NCBI GenBank assembly: GCA_003254905.1
Contig: QANU01076285.1
Coordinates: forward strand, 76,004-140,003
Origin: Nissolia schottii
Lineage: Eukaryota > Streptophyta > Magnoliopsida > Fabales > Fabaceae
DNA length: 64,000 nt
Reading direction: 5' to 3'
The translations under genes were made by a program, and so were the position numbers. Each line of letters begins with the position of its first letter. The first letter of the stretch is position 1. This document shows positions 51,015 through 63,509 of the stretch, in pieces. The notes below the pieces were generated by a model, which worked only from the letters and a program-made list of their open reading frames with translations, was not told where the DNA came from and ran no database searches.

Positions 51015-52337
51015 ACCCACAAGTAGTGAAGGTAAAAGAGAGCCAACAAATCAGGTATATCTGTATGTTCAGGGGGAAATGTTTATGGCAAGTTGGGAAC
51101 AACTCAGTGCTTGTTAAGTAGCGATCTTTTAGTAATATAGAATCTTATCAACAATGTTAGGAGTAGGAGGAATGAGTAGGCATCATTTCTTGATGGTTAA
51201 TTTCTTACTCGCATACCTTCTGCAATAAGAGTTAGAAAATAGTATTGTAATAATGTCTGTAATGTAAAAAAAGCGCACACGCTCTTGTAATTTGTTGCAT
51301 CACTGTTTCTTCTCCATCCACTCTATCTCTACGTATGGGTGATTGATATCTCAAGAACCTATGGTCCTATATGATCGATGCAGGACTTTGTTACATGTGG
51401 AAAAGGGATTGAAGAGTTCTCAGAATCCCAGAGGTAAACCAAGACTAGTTAAGTTGGCGACACGATTCAGTCTCAAGCTTGACACTGCATATGTTCTCTG
51501 CAATAAGGACTGTGTTACGTTACCCACATGCGCAACAATTATTTTATACTAGCAACTTCCAAATACTGTAGAGAGATTTCCATCTTAATTTGTTTCTCAT
51601 TTTTCTAGAAAACCTGTAGAATTTTGATTTATGTAGTTGTCTGATACTTCTACACGAATTAAAATTCATGTGTAAGTAGTAGGAAAGCATAGTTGCCACT
51701 TAAACCGCCAGACCTTGTAATAAAATATCCAAAGAAAATTGCTTGGAGAAATCATTTTATGTGGGAAGTCACTTTATGAATGTTGTATAACGCAATGTAC
51801 TGATGCCAAAAGAAATTAAAAGAATCATACATCTATTTACCAGATCAAACCTAAAATATTCTCAACAACAACTAGTTATGTAACACAAAATGAGACGTGC
51901 ATTTACACGTTGAAAAATTGAAAAAATGTTACCATCACAGGGATGGTTTTAGCTGACGAATACCTCTAATGGGGTTAGCACTTAGCAGCACTAGGTTGAG
52001 TCCCATCACATTTTCTTTGATTAGCAGGCCACTCCCAAGTCTCTTCCAAGGCATCATAATTTGGGACAATGAAACAATTTAATCCAATCATATTGAACTG
52101 CCTTTTAGAGCATGTTTGCTCTTCCGACCTCGCATCATGGTTTGAGCAAAAGCTTTAAAAAAAGAAGCTTTTGCCCGGACTATGATTTCAGTGTTTCCGG
52201 ATGAAAAACCAAACATGCTATTATATGACTTGAGCCGTCTTATGTGCATGCTCAAATACAAATGAAGTTAAACCAGTTAGGCCAATCCATGACTTTAGAG
52301 TCCTTTGTGCTGCTGCCTCTGTTGATCTATAAAACCC
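51015..52337. other. Convergent 3' flanks of WVD2-like and formin genes
   Basis: The first several hundred bases are likely the 3' untranslated region of the WVD2-like gene, and the last about 100 that of the formin on the other strand. No gene between. Confidence 0.5.
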
Positions 52338-55027
52338 TTAAATCATCTTAGGACCCTTTCTCTTTTGCATTTTTCGAGCAATCTCAATGCATGCTTGATC
52401 AACCATTCCCAGAAAATCCTTGACTATGACAAACAGATGAAGAGGTTGTTCTGCACTGTCTTTCCTAGCCCCTCCTTGATAATAATCTGTTGTCCTCTTC
52501 ACAAGCTGCATCACCCTCGTTTGCTCTTCCCTCACCGATTTCAGTTCCTCCTCGGCACTTGCGAGAAAATGGTTCGTTTCTCTCGCAAAATTCCCTCCTC
52601 CATCATTTCCACACTGCGAAACTAGCTCTCGAGTTTCGACTATCCTGGCCGAGAGTGCTGAGACTGAACCAACAAAAGTGTTGTAATCTGTTACTGCTGC
52701 TTTCTTTACATTGGAGAACTCAGAACTGATCCCTCCCACAATTGGAAGTCCTAGTGTTATGAATTCCCTTTGCCTTTGTTCATCTGAAGCAGTAGAATTC
52801 TCTGAGTTTCCGCTGCTGTTGTTGCTGCTCATGCTGCTATTGCTCCTGCTGCTGCTGCGGCTCATGCTGTAGTTGCGGTTAAGAACTGCGCGTTTGCCTT
52901 CGGAACGGACCACTTCTTCGACCACAAAGTGAAGCAGTGTGGTTTTTCCATCAGTGCTCTTGACATCAGAGAGTTTCCTTAGAGAAGCCAAATTGAATGC
53001 TTGAGCATTGCCTCTGTGGGTTCCTGCATTCATACGGTTCCCGGCCTTAAGCACTGCTTCCAGAAGCTTCAGGAACACTCCTTGGTTACGAAGCTCCTTG
53101 CAGCCCAACTCAAGGGTCTGCAGAAGCTCTTTGATTTCTAGGATCTCGGTGTCATAGTTCAGCCTGAATAGCATGGCATTCAGGCGCTTGAATGCCGAAG
53201 GAATGGCCTTGAGGATGTGATAGAGGAATGATTCGGCTGCAGGAAGCCTTGCCAGGTCTCCTTTGTATTCGAGAATGAGAGACTGCTCTTCCTCTGTTGG
53301 AGAAACTCTGGTAAGCTTTTCAACGGTGTCTGTGATAAGGCCTTGGCCATCGAGGAGTGCTTCGATTATGTCTTTTCGTGAGACTGCCAGAGACCTCAAA
53401 ACTATGGCAGTGTTCTGTGATTTTCTGGGATCAAGAAGGGTAACATTTGTTGATGGAGCCAATGCATCCCTGCTTGGACTGGCTGAGTCGTTTACTTTTG
53501 GGGTGTTTCGGTTGACGGCGGCATAGCCGAAGAGAGCTTCCATAAGATCATCATCAACCCTGAAGTATTATTACACTCAAAAGCTTAGAATCACAGCAAG
53601 CACAAAAAATGGAAGGACCAACATTTTGCATAGTAATACTAGAATGGATTTTATTTGTCAAATTAACATATTTCTATCACTATTAGTGTAGATCTATTTT
53701 TAATTAACATCGCGTTCAACACTTAGGCAACTGAAATTCACACTTAATAAACTATGATAACTACGTACATTTAGATTTAGGTGTCTATGTACTATGTAAA
53801 ATAAAAATTAATCCAATGTTAGGATTACCTGAAAGAACCGCGGTCAAGTTTGTCCCACACCATGGAGTGATCTAGATTAGTAGTATTCACTTTATCCCAA
53901 TGCAAAGGCTTCAGTTTTACTTCACCATTGCCAGTTTCCGGCACATCTTTGCCTGAGAGTTTTCCTCTTTTAACTGGCTTTTCAAGAGGGGTAGGTGGTG
54001 GTTTTGATGATGACTTCATTGGTGGAGGAGGTGGGGGAGTTGCTGGACCCTTTCTAGAAGGAATTGGTGGAGGGGGAGGTGGTGGTGCTAGGCTCTTTCC
54101 ATTTGCGATTGGTGGAGGAGGGGGAGGCGGCGTTGGCGCTGAACTCTTTCCATCTGAGATTGTTGGAGGGGGAGGAGACGGTGTAGGACTATGCATTTTT
54201 GGAATTGATGATAAAGAATTGGGGGGTGGTTTTGGTGGTAAATGGGAAGTGTTAGGAGCAGGAAACTCTAGTTTCTTAACACCCTCAACATTAACATCTC
54301 CAGCTGATGTAGGAACAATAGGAGGAGGAGCAGGAGGTGGAATTCTCATAATTGTGTATGGTTCCTCTGGAAATATGTTCAAATGGGAAGCTGAAGATAA
54401 CCCTCTAAGCAGAGGAATTTCTTGAGCAGGCTCAGATTTTCTCCCCTGATACCCTTCATGATGATCATTTTCTCCTTTGTTTAAGGGACTAATACTCAAG
54501 ACCTCCTTGCTTGAGTCCTTCTTACCTTCTTCAAGGCTTTTCCAATATATCACATCTAAACCATCCTCATCAACAATCAGACCCTTGATGTTCCCTTCCA
54601 TTCTCTCAAACACACTTACCTGAGGCACAACAGCACTGCTATTTGCTGCTGCAGAAGAAGAAGCGGTGTCGGTTATCTCCCCTTTTCTTCTCCTCGCTCG
54701 CAAGCACCTTTGAACCAAGAGGAAAACTATGGCGGAAACAACTAGAGTGCTTGCTGCAGTTGCACCTACAGCCTTTGCTACCTTACTGTTTGATGAGGAA
54801 CTTTTGGGTGCTGCCACCGGTGATGGTGATGGTGGCGGCGACGCTTGCGGCTTTGTTGGTGGCTCAGGAGGTTGTGTGGTGGGTGATGGTTCTTCTGGAG
54901 TTTCAATTGGATAGGAAGTTTCAATGTTCTGTGGAGAATTGGATTGGCAGTAGCATGTTGGTATCACAAAACTATGTAATGCAAGGAGAAGGCTCAGAAG
55001 AAGAAGCTTCATGTTCTTCAATGCCAT
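52338..55027 (-). CDS. FH8: Type I formin, FH4/FH8-like
   Basis: Membrane-anchored actin nucleator of 806 residues in two exons (55027-53829 and 53559-52338); the splice joins GSFR to [15 protein letters not shown] across a 269-bp intron. Order: signal peptide (about 1-27), SPQNIET (31-37), Pro-rich extracellular stretch (44-74), transmembrane segment (84-106) followed by RARRRK, a GOE-like segment ([19 protein letters not shown]) typical of the FH4/FH8 group, EIPLLRG, a Pro-rich FH1 with several poly-proline blocks, and a complete FH2 from [10 protein letters not shown] to the end, with [35 protein letters not shown] and [14 protein letters not shown] Ser/Asn-rich insert ([20 protein letters not shown]) interrupts FH2 in the usual variable loop. 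The protein ends right after [10 protein letters not shown], shorter at the tail than Arabidopsis FH8. Confidence 0.95.
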
Positions 55028-55236
55028 GAGAGTAGAGCAGCATAGGTTATGATTACAAACAAGGTTTCTAGGACCAGATATGCCGTTGCACTTTTTCTTG
55101 TCCTTTTGGTGATCATAGCAAGTTTTTCTTTCTGTGAATTTGTTCGTTGTCTTGTGCCATTGGTTTTGTTGGCTGAACGTTTCAAAAGAAGTAAGCTGTA
55201 GTTAAATGTTGTTAGCTTTCCATTTTCTGAAACCAT
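55018..55236 (-). CDS. Possible upstream ORF overlapping the formin start
   Basis: A 72-codon frame ends at 55018, overlapping the formin ATG (55027-55025) in another frame. If the transcript begins upstream of 55236 it would act as an overlapping uORF and reduce formin translation. The peptide is not recognised and may be fortuitous. Confidence 0.2.
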   Translation of the reverse strand: MVSENGKLTTFNYSLLLLKRSANKTNGTRQRTNSQKEKLAMITKRTRKSATAYLVLETLFVIITYAALLSWH

Positions 55237-55845
55237 GTAATGACCAACATGACCCTTACACTTGAAGTGAAGTGAATGATGTGGTTAAGGGGTGATTTGG
55301 TACTTCTATAGTAAGATTTGGTCAGCGTTGAAAATCACAAGCGGAGATGTAGCTGAGTTGAAAGAGACATGTATATACGATGTCAAACATGTTAGGATGG
55401 ATGCTTCAAGTGGTACTATATCTATAATTTATGTTCCGAAGGCTTTTTCAAATGTCAAAAGAAATTTGTTGGTACAGTTATCCCAAGTTCTGAATTTGCT
55501 TTCGACTGCAAATATGATTATGAAAAGATAAGAATTAAAAAGGAACCAACCCCATTACAGAACTTTCTGATGAATAAGGATTTGGTTGACTTAATAGTCG
55601 TGCTGGGGCCAAACCATATAGGATTCAAAATTCAGTATTGAAGGGAGTGGCTGACCAAATTAGCTTTTAGGGTAATGCAATGGCTTAAGGTGCAGTGGTT
55701 GGAAACTCAAAATACGGTGCCCCCTCTATTTTTTTTTCTTCTTTTTTCTTTTTTTTTTTTTTTACATTTTATCACTAGATTTATAGTTTACTAATGGATT
55801 GATGGTAATGAGATAGTGAAAAGTAGGAGGGGACCCCTTTGACAT
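55237..55845. other. Formin upstream region, no gene
   Basis: A 79-codon plus frame at 55292-55531 has no recognised features. T/C-rich tract at 55730-55765. Confidence 0.4.
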
Positions 55846-56038
55846 GAGTGATTATATATGAGAGTGAGAGAAATGAATTGTTGACAATTAAATCTTCTAT
55901 AAATAGTCAAAATTATAACATAAAAATTACGTGATTTTTTAAGTGATTATGTGATATTTTTATAACTTTTAATTTTAACCAGTTATAAAAAGTTTAATGG
56001 TTAAGATTTACTACTCTCTATCTTATATATAATCACTC
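55846..56038. mobile_element. MITE with long imperfect inverted repeats
   Basis: The left end GAGTGATTATATATGAGAGT and the reverse of the right end (GAGTGATTATATATAAGATA) pair, and inward the halves keep pairing (AATTACGTGATTTTTT against AAGTGATTATGTGATATT in reverse). About 193 bp, noncoding. Target duplication not resolved. Confidence 0.6.
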
Positions 56039-57853
56039 TTCTTATTAGAGGCATCTCATAAATAATATAACGGAACTAGAAATATAGATGGAAGTTGAAA
56101 AAAGATTAAAAAAAAGGGTAAACCTCGTGAAAGTTTGAATTTACAATTCAGTTACCCCTTTGTAAGTATTGTACATGAGTAGAGACTAGAAAAATGTGAG
56201 AGGAGGAGATGCTGGGGTACAGGTATTGGTGGATACTTATCAGACAAAGAGTCCTGCTATGAGTACACCAAAATAATATATATCATACATACACCCTACA
56301 CTTATATATATAAAGTTTGTGTTTTAATGTCTGTAATATTTGTGTATTTAATTAAGTATAATTGAGAATATCATCTATAAGTTTGTAATATTTGTGCACT
56401 CATGAGAATAAAGTTTGTACATTATTAATGATGTATGTATGAGTGTATAAAATTAGGTGTATATGTAGCATTTTTTACGAGAAAAAATGAAGGATAATTT
56501 CATGTTATTATTATTATTTTTTAATATTTAATCATTAATTTAAAAAGTGAAATTCATATGCAATATATGATATAAAAATATTAATAGTGAAAAATCATAT
56601 GAAAAACAAACAAATGAAAATCCATTCTCAAAAGAGCCATGCTACCTAACTTAAAGATGTCCCGCTCAAAATTGCACGATCAAGGAATTAAAGGGTGGTT
56701 CTTTAAAGTTTAAAAATAAAATAGATAAAGAAAACTCGATCAACGGTTTACAATATTTTGAGTAAGGAGTCGTGCATTGGTTGTCTTGCTACACATGATC
56801 ATTTCTCTTTCCAAAATAAGAGTATTTAATATGGCCTTCCCTTAACCATTTTTTTGGTTTTCCCATGATTACTAGGTTAGTAGGTTATAATGACAGTAAT
56901 TCATATTTTTGTACAAATTGAGCGGTTGGGTGAAGGTACCATACAACTTCAAAAAACGTGGCCGATATGTATGGACCAATTAAACCCTCCAGTCAAATAT
57001 AGACAGTTCGTTGACCAAAAATATGAGGACAGGTTCAAATCCATGCGTTAATGTTGAGAAAAGAAACTAGAAGCGGTGATTTTTTTTTTTTATTTTACTC
57101 ATTCTATGGCCATAGCAAGCTTTAATTGGTCTTACAAAGTACGGGGGCGGGGGAGGAATATGTCTCTTGAAATGATGAATGTTTAACTTTGGGATGTGAC
57201 CTAAGAAGTTTGGACAAAAACAATTAGTTACGCCTAACTATCCTAATGCTAATTCCTACAGTAAAGAAAATGGGGTTTGGTAATTTAACACTATAAAATG
57301 TGTTAGTTCTTGTTCAGCTGTGCTAATTAATTTGGTTCGGAACTCAAATGAGGTTTGATTTCGATTCTATTAATATGCGAAGCTAAAAGTAAGAGGAAAA
57401 CTGTATGGAGCATCGGGGCCAATGTTTGGTACTAGTACCAAACAACCCAAACGTTTTTTCAATTGCATTTCTAGCTGTAGAGGGTCTCCTGTAGTTTGAT
57501 ACAATTCGTAATGTAGTAAACAAAAAATTTTTTAAAATCAATTATGATTATTACCTTAAACCATTTCCACTTGTCACCGTTGCAGTCCTCGAGAATAGGA
57601 GTAGGTGCTCCAAGTAAAATTTCATGTAGCTTTAACACAGAATTTAATAAAAAGTTGAAGTATCTACTTACTGTTTCTCAAAACGCTGAAATTTTAATTT
57701 TATGACTCAATTCTTAGAGTAGTGTGCTAAAATGTGTGAGAACATCGCAACTTGTTCCTGAATTTGTACTAAGTCATCATCTTTTAGTTTTCCATGTACT
57801 TGTAACATTTTACATAATACTCAAAAAGTGTCTACATTCATACTCTAGACAAG

Positions 57854-57889
<36 letters not shown>

Positions 57890-58640
57890 TAACTAGCCTA
57901 TCTATGAACTCTCTCGTCAGCTCATTTCTTCTTGCCCTTGGTATAATGTGTCTTATAAGGCAATGTCTATTGTTTTCCTCTTCAGCCATAGCACACATGT
58001 AAAAAAAAGACATAATGCATGTAAACTAACATCTCCAAAAAAGCTTCACATAAGAAAAAAAATCTCCAAAAAAGCTTCTTCTAACATCAAATATGTTAGA
58101 AAATCACTAGAAAATTCATTTGAGTCATCTAGCCATTAATTTGGATTAAGCCACTTGTTAGGATCCATCCTACCTAAAAATCCAATTACAATAAAAGAAA
58201 AATATTTCATAATATGCACAGAAAAAACTATTTTTCTTGACATACAAAAAATATATATTTTACTGCAAAAAAAAAGGAAGTTGAATACAACTGCAGAAAA
58301 GTTCTATGTTGTAAAGTTGCTATAAAACCATAGAGCATATGCACATGGTTTCGGCCCACAAATTTTCGCAAAGACATATAGCAACAACACTTTATTTTAA
58401 ATAAAAAGAAATAAATTCAATTTCTTGAATTAATTTGGTTTTAATCAGAGAAGCGAAAGATAAACAAAGATCGTTGTGTTAAAATTTAAATAGCACAAAA
58501 CAAAAACCAAAATCTACAAATGAATTATTCTTGACAAACTGTTGAATATATACCAATGTATATAAACACATAATTATTAACGTTATAATGTCATGCACAA
58601 TTTAAAACCCAAAAACCTTTTTCAAGCACTAAACACAAAT
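56039..58640. other. Intergenic DNA with a possible second MITE and an ATC microsatellite
   Basis: 56258-56475 has inverted-looking ends (ACACCAAAATAATATATATC with CATACATACACC, against GGTGTATATGTAG with ATGTATGTATGAG). An ATC run lies at about 57854-57890. No gene supported. Confidence 0.4.
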
Positions 58641-60532
58641 AAACTTTTTTGGCTTGAATGCTTGAACGGTGAATAAAAGAGAAGGCAAGAAAAAGCAAGA
58701 CATGTGATTTATACTGGTTCGATCCAACCACTGATCTACGTTCAGTACCTAAGAAAGCTTAAGATTTTTCCATTATGAAACAAGTTTCTACATTTATTTG
58801 TAAACCTTTACAAATTCTCACAACCTTTACACTCTCACAGTATCCCAACCTACTGAATGTACTGAATAACTGGATAAACTGCGCTAATAACTGGAAAGTG
58901 AAATTGTATGTATGCCCACGTCCCTGGTGGAGAAGCACAATTCAAGGGATTCGCAGCTCGACCTCACTTCACCAGGATAAATCCGGGAGGTTTCGGTACG
59001 AACACAACCCAGATATCTGTGAGGGTACGCATACCCTAAGTCTGAGGAGCATGACACTCGGGGGTCTGATAGGCCATGCATGTCATAACTGAGGAGCCTG
59101 GTGCTCATATCTATCTACTACTAGGTCTGGGTTACGAGATTGTAGGATCTCGTACTGTTCTAGGTCATCTACCCTAAAATCTACCGTTCGTGAAGTCTTT
59201 TAGGGAGTTGTCTTTAATTACCTCGTTGTTAAGGCCTAAGGCCAATGATTATGACAAGTGTGTCCCACTTAGCTAATCTTGTTTATTAGTCCGAACTCGA
59301 GGACTAAGGTCCCACACTTAGGACAAGATTCCCAGGTAAGAAAGGTGCGTCACAAACAGACATCTTAAGTACTAAGTCTTACCTTAGCCAGAATCTGCCC
59401 CTTGTTAGGGTCCATGCCTTAACCAAAGTCTTTATTTAAAGTCTTATGTATAAGCCTAACCAAGCATTTCTAAGGGATATCATGTCAAGGGTCAAAGTCT
59501 CTGTCCTAACATAGCATAACATAACATATTGTAACATAAGACTAAATACATGGCATATGATATATCACATAAGCATGGAATCTAATGAACATGTACATGT
59601 ATATGAATAACTAAATATCTACTAGCATGTTATGGCACAACTAACTCTATTGATGGACCACCAAAGTGGGACCATCAACGCACTGGGACAGGCACTCACT
59701 TAGAATATCTCAGAAAGGAGGAACGCTGGCACTGGAGGCTCTAAGTGGTGTGGCGATGGTACTTGGAAAGCAAACAAAATCACCATCAGAAACCCATAAA
59801 AAAATCCTTTAACTGGCAGACCCTGCGGTAGCAATCTGGCATCACTATGACGTTTCTGGCATCGTCATGGCGTCATGCGGACTATCGTGGGCCACTACCA
59901 ACACGGTGGCGGTGCCAGGGCCTACTATCATAGGCCATCCTAAAAAGGATTGGCTATCTACCTAGGTAAAGACTTTGTATCTTCACAATAAGGAGAGAAG
60001 AAAACTGAGCAGAAACTCGTTCTAAAAGAGTAGAAGAGTTTGAAACTCTGAGCGAGTTGGAATGGGGGAAAGAGAGCTCTATTTATAGGGGAAGGGATGA
60101 CCAAAGGAGCGGGTTGGGCCCCAAAAACATGGATCCAAAGAAAAAACGTGGAGCTGAGTTCGGCGCGTGTCTCGCGCGAGACACAATCTGTCGTGCATCT
60201 CATGCGAGATGCTAAAGCGTTACCCCCTTTTTTAAGGGTCCGCACACACACACACACATATATTAATGTTATGAGGTTTTATAGGTTATGCAGATGTTTA
60301 ATCTTCTAGTGTTGTTTCGTATGGTTATGTTCCATCACATTCTTATCTATGTTTATATTCTACGATGTATGACTCATTTTTGAAAAAGTTTTATTTTCAC
60401 TCAAAATTTTAAAATTCCATGTATTTTCCAAGTTAAGTATTTAGCAAGCTAATTCTAAGGTAGAATTATAAAGTGATAACTAGTGAGCATTAATTACAAC
60501 TTAAGCATAATTAACTAGCTAGAGTGTTACCA
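58641..60532 (-). repeat. Fossil LTR-type sequence, minus orientation
   Basis: Read in reverse from 60532 it starts GGTAACACTCTAGCTAGTTA, like the relative at 62143 (TGTAACACCCTAGTTAGCTA). It continues through two TCTCGCGCGAGA-type palindromes (60164-60213), a TATA box in CCCCTATAAATAGAGCTC (about 60080-60090) and a leader. It looks like a long LTR with downstream untranslated sequence; coding parts are missing and the far boundary is uncertain. Confidence 0.45.
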
Positions 60533-60655
60533 TCGTTGTCAAAAGGAAATGACGCAGCTAGAAATATATTTAAAAAAAAAGTGTGTTATCTCTTGTGGGA
60601 TCGTTCTCTCATTAATTATTCCACTGTAGGTACAAATGAACTTCTTGTAAATTAC

Positions 60656-61249
60656 TTACATAACATTTTGGCATTGTTTGAACATTTTATGTCCCTTATT
60701 CATAACTTGAGTTGCATTGGAATTCCTTAACTGCGGGGTGCGAATAATAGCATTTGTCATACTAGTATGACAATTTGAACCCATTTTCACAAGTTGTTCA
60801 CAACAATGCTCAGATATGTTCTTTTTATGGATCCCAAGAAGATTCTTAGCCACTTCTTCCCCACAATCATTGCCTATCTTTTCTGCACACTCTTCAAGAT
60901 ATTTAAGGTCTCCGGTTGTGGTGGCTTGATCGCACTTGTGGTACATCTTGTCAGCCTTGCTTAGAACTTTATTTCTATTTGCATTTTTAAGCTCTGGGTT
61001 GTTTAGTAGAACATGCACACTCATTTTGACATGACAACCGTAACCCGTTTGAACCAGCTTATAACAACAATCAATGGGCAACTCTTTGTTATCATTTTTG
61101 AACAAATTGTCATACACTTTTTTTCCACAATATTCCCCCATATACTTTGAACATATATACGCCGTCTCTTCCTTACTAGCTGAGATCTTAGATATTGTGG
61201 TTGACAATAAGATAGCTACCAGAATAAGATAGTAGGAAAAGTTAGCCAT
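60656..61249 (-). CDS. Secreted double prolamin-like (ECA1-type) cysteine-rich protein
   Basis: Intronless, 197 residues. Signal peptide about 1-24. Two tandem copies of the prolamin-like pattern follow: the first has C33, CG (41-42), CC (61-62), GCH (71-73) and a last Cys near 106; the second, in LEECAEKIGNDCGEEVAKNL, HCCEQLVKMGSNCH and FKQC, repeats it. This is the ECA1/DUF784-like family of small secreted proteins, many of which are expressed in reproductive tissue; EC1 members act in gamete activation. Function here is not predictable. The second copy is closer to the family consensus than the first. The gene lies between inverted relatives of one LTR family (60400-60532 and 62143-62260). 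Confidence 0.85.
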   Translation of the reverse strand: MANFSYYLILVAILLSTTISKISASKEETAYICSKYMGEYCGKKVYDNLFKNDNKELPIDCCYKLVQTGYGCHVKMSVHVLLNNPELKNANRNKVLSKADKMYHKCDQATTTGDLKYLEECAEKIGNDCGEEVAKNLLGIHKKNISEHCCEQLVKMGSNCHTSMTNAIIRTPQLRNSNATQVMNKGHKMFKQCQNVM

Positions 61250-61319
61250 GGATTTGAGAAAAAATGTGTAATACTTTTTATGTTTACCCTTTTGATGAGA
61301 ATGTTCAACTTCTTGTCTC

Positions 61320-61327
61320 TTTAAATA
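61320..61327 (-). promoter_or_regulatory. Candidate TATA box of the prolamin-like gene
   Basis: TATTTAAA on the minus strand about 70 bases before the ATG, preceded by CATTAT. Confidence 0.45.
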
Positions 61328-61329
61328 AT

Positions 61330-62142
61330 GAACTAAATTGAGTCCATTTGTGAGTTAGTAGTAGCTAAGATAACGTTGGGTCTACTAATTAATTCTATAC
61401 TTTAATTTGGTTTGAAACATACAATTAAATATATAATTCAGTTTGCAACAACTTTCACGATTGGAAATGGTTTTAACTTTGAACTTAAATGCTATGTCTA
61501 AAGCAAGTTATATACAACATTAATAATATTCTTATATTTCATAGCTTTTATGATAAATTCTTTTTGTTTGGAGCCATAATTTACTGGGAGTTAGATAGCT
61601 TTTACGATAAGTGGCATTTATGCATGTTTTTTATGTTCTCAAATATAGTTCTTTGTTCTATATTTCTGCTCTATTCCATGTAAATTGTAGTTACACCATA
61701 ATTAGTCCTTTTCTTTCATCTTATGATAATCCATTTATGATACTCTAGGGTAGTAGCCCTTATAATGTTGGACGTAGGACACATGGGGGATTGTAATATC
61801 CGGCCATAGTTTAGGAAAACAAAAGATTTTGTTTTTAGATTTTAAAATTTAAATAAAAATAAGAGATAAGATAAGATGACTTAAAAATCTTGAAGGAGAC
61901 GGTTTGAAATTTAACTAATATTTCACTAATTTATGTGTTAATTTAATAGTCAAAAGAATGAATTTAAAAGAATAAAGAATTATTTACAGACAATAATAAC
62001 TCATCTTATCCCCTTGGTGTATGATAGGAATCATAATACTTGTGGCAATATTGTTGGTATGTTGATTATGACTATGTTGGAGATATGGATAACAAAAGGT
62101 CTTGACGTTCCTTGAAGATATCAAATTATCCATTTCACAACT
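61330..62142. other. Upstream region of the prolamin-like gene with an LTR-like edge
   Basis: AT-rich. GGGGGATTGTAATATCCGGCC at 61784-61804 resembles a polypurine tract followed by an LTR start, but nothing further supports an element there. Confidence 0.35.
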
Positions 62143-62270
62143 TGTAACACCCTAGTTAGCTAATTATACTTAAGTCGTAATTAATGCTTGCTAGTTGTCA
62201 CTTTTATAATTTTCCCTTACATTAGGCTTATTTGTTAAAATACATTACTAAAAAAAATAGGGGAAATTTA
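62143..62270 (+). repeat. Fossil LTR edge, forward copy
   Basis: TGTAACACCCTAGTTAGCTA and then ATTATACTTAAGTCGTAATT, AATGCTTGCTAGTTGTCACT match the reverse complement of 60400-60532 with moderate divergence. An old fragment. Confidence 0.55.
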
Positions 62271-62881
62271 AAACTTTTTGGAATTAAAACATTTTTTAAA
62301 ATGTGAGCCATACATAACGGAATATAAACTTCAAATAAAGGTGAAGATTAAACATAACCAAACTGAGCAGCAAATGGATCAAAACTAATGAATTACTCAT
62401 CGACGTAACTTGGAAAACTCATTATATATATATATATATGCACACACACATATAACTTCGAGTATGCACATGATTCAAGCTCATACATGATATTCATAAA
62501 TCCATAAACAAAATAACAACATGATGAGGAGCATAACCAGAACTTACTCGTCTACAATGTCAACTAGATAAACATAAGTCTATGGGCTTAATATCCTAGA
62601 CATCTCTAATCTATCTATATGTCACCCGTATCTCTAGAGGTTGTTTCCCCATTTGCAACTCTATGTTCATTAGATGGACGCATAAGCCTTCCTGTGAAGG
62701 TCAGAGTCCTAGGCAAGATCTATTTCAAGGGTTGACCATTGCCTTCAAGAACATAGAATGGTTTCTAGATCATGGCGCTCTTTCATTCCTCTAGACGGTG
62801 AACCATTTCCTAGTGCGAATGAGTCTGTGAGACATTTCAATGGCTGTTTCTTTGTTGATGCCAAGAATTTTTCTCTTCACT
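62271..62881. other. Intergenic DNA, no gene
   Basis: TA and CA microsatellite at about 62424-62453, then noncoding sequence of mixed composition up to the CACTA terminus. Confidence 0.4.
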
Positions 62882-63509
62882 CACTACAACAAAAATGACT
62901 ATTACCGTCGAGACATTACCGTTGGACGCGAACCGACGGTATTACCGTCAGAAAAAACAAAATAGCCGACGGTAACCGGTCGACCGGTGAAAAAGGCGTG
63001 CTATTACCATGGGATAGTCTTCCCGACGCAAATACCGACGGTAATTTTTTAGCGAGTTATGGCGGGAACAGCATTTCCGACGGGAATAACCGGCCGAAAA
63101 TTACAACTAATAGCAAAAAGCCACGTGTAATCAATAATTTATTGGCGCAATCATTACCGGCGGCACGATACGAGGGTAAATATATCAGATCATAGCGGCG
63201 GTATTAACCGACGGTAAGTGCCTCGTTTATTCAACCGATGCTTCTTCCCAACGCTCGGCCGTTCAACATTCCCATTAATCGTCGCACCGGCGCCGGCTCC
63301 GAGAACACAACCGTCGGCTATGTCCGACGGTAAAGATATCAGAGGTTATAGTGGCGGTAATGATCGACGGTAAGTGCTTCGGGCATTCAACCGACGCCTC
63401 TTCCCAACGCTCTGCCGTTTTCAATACGTTCAACATTCTCATTAATCGTCGCACCGTTCCGAGAACAATACCGTCGGATATATCCGACGGTAACTCGTTG
63501 GCCGAATAG

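Noticed and set aside
53928-54425. Gly-rich plus frame opposite the formin FH1 region
   Set aside because: Poly-proline codons read in antisense give glycine runs; not a Gly-rich protein gene.
55292-55531. 79-codon plus frame upstream of the formin
   Set aside because: No homology recognised and no splice or promoter context.
57810-58013. Minus-strand frame with a poly-Asp run
   Set aside because: Translation of the ATC microsatellite; no other protein features.
58714-58732. ACTGGTTCGATCCAACC as a tRNA T-arm
   Set aside because: No acceptor stem or D-arm at the right distance; the phrase is common in plant repeats.
61784-61804. Purine tract followed by TGTAATATCCGG as an intact LTR junction
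   Set aside because: Neither a second LTR nor internal sequence is seen; left as a weak hint only.
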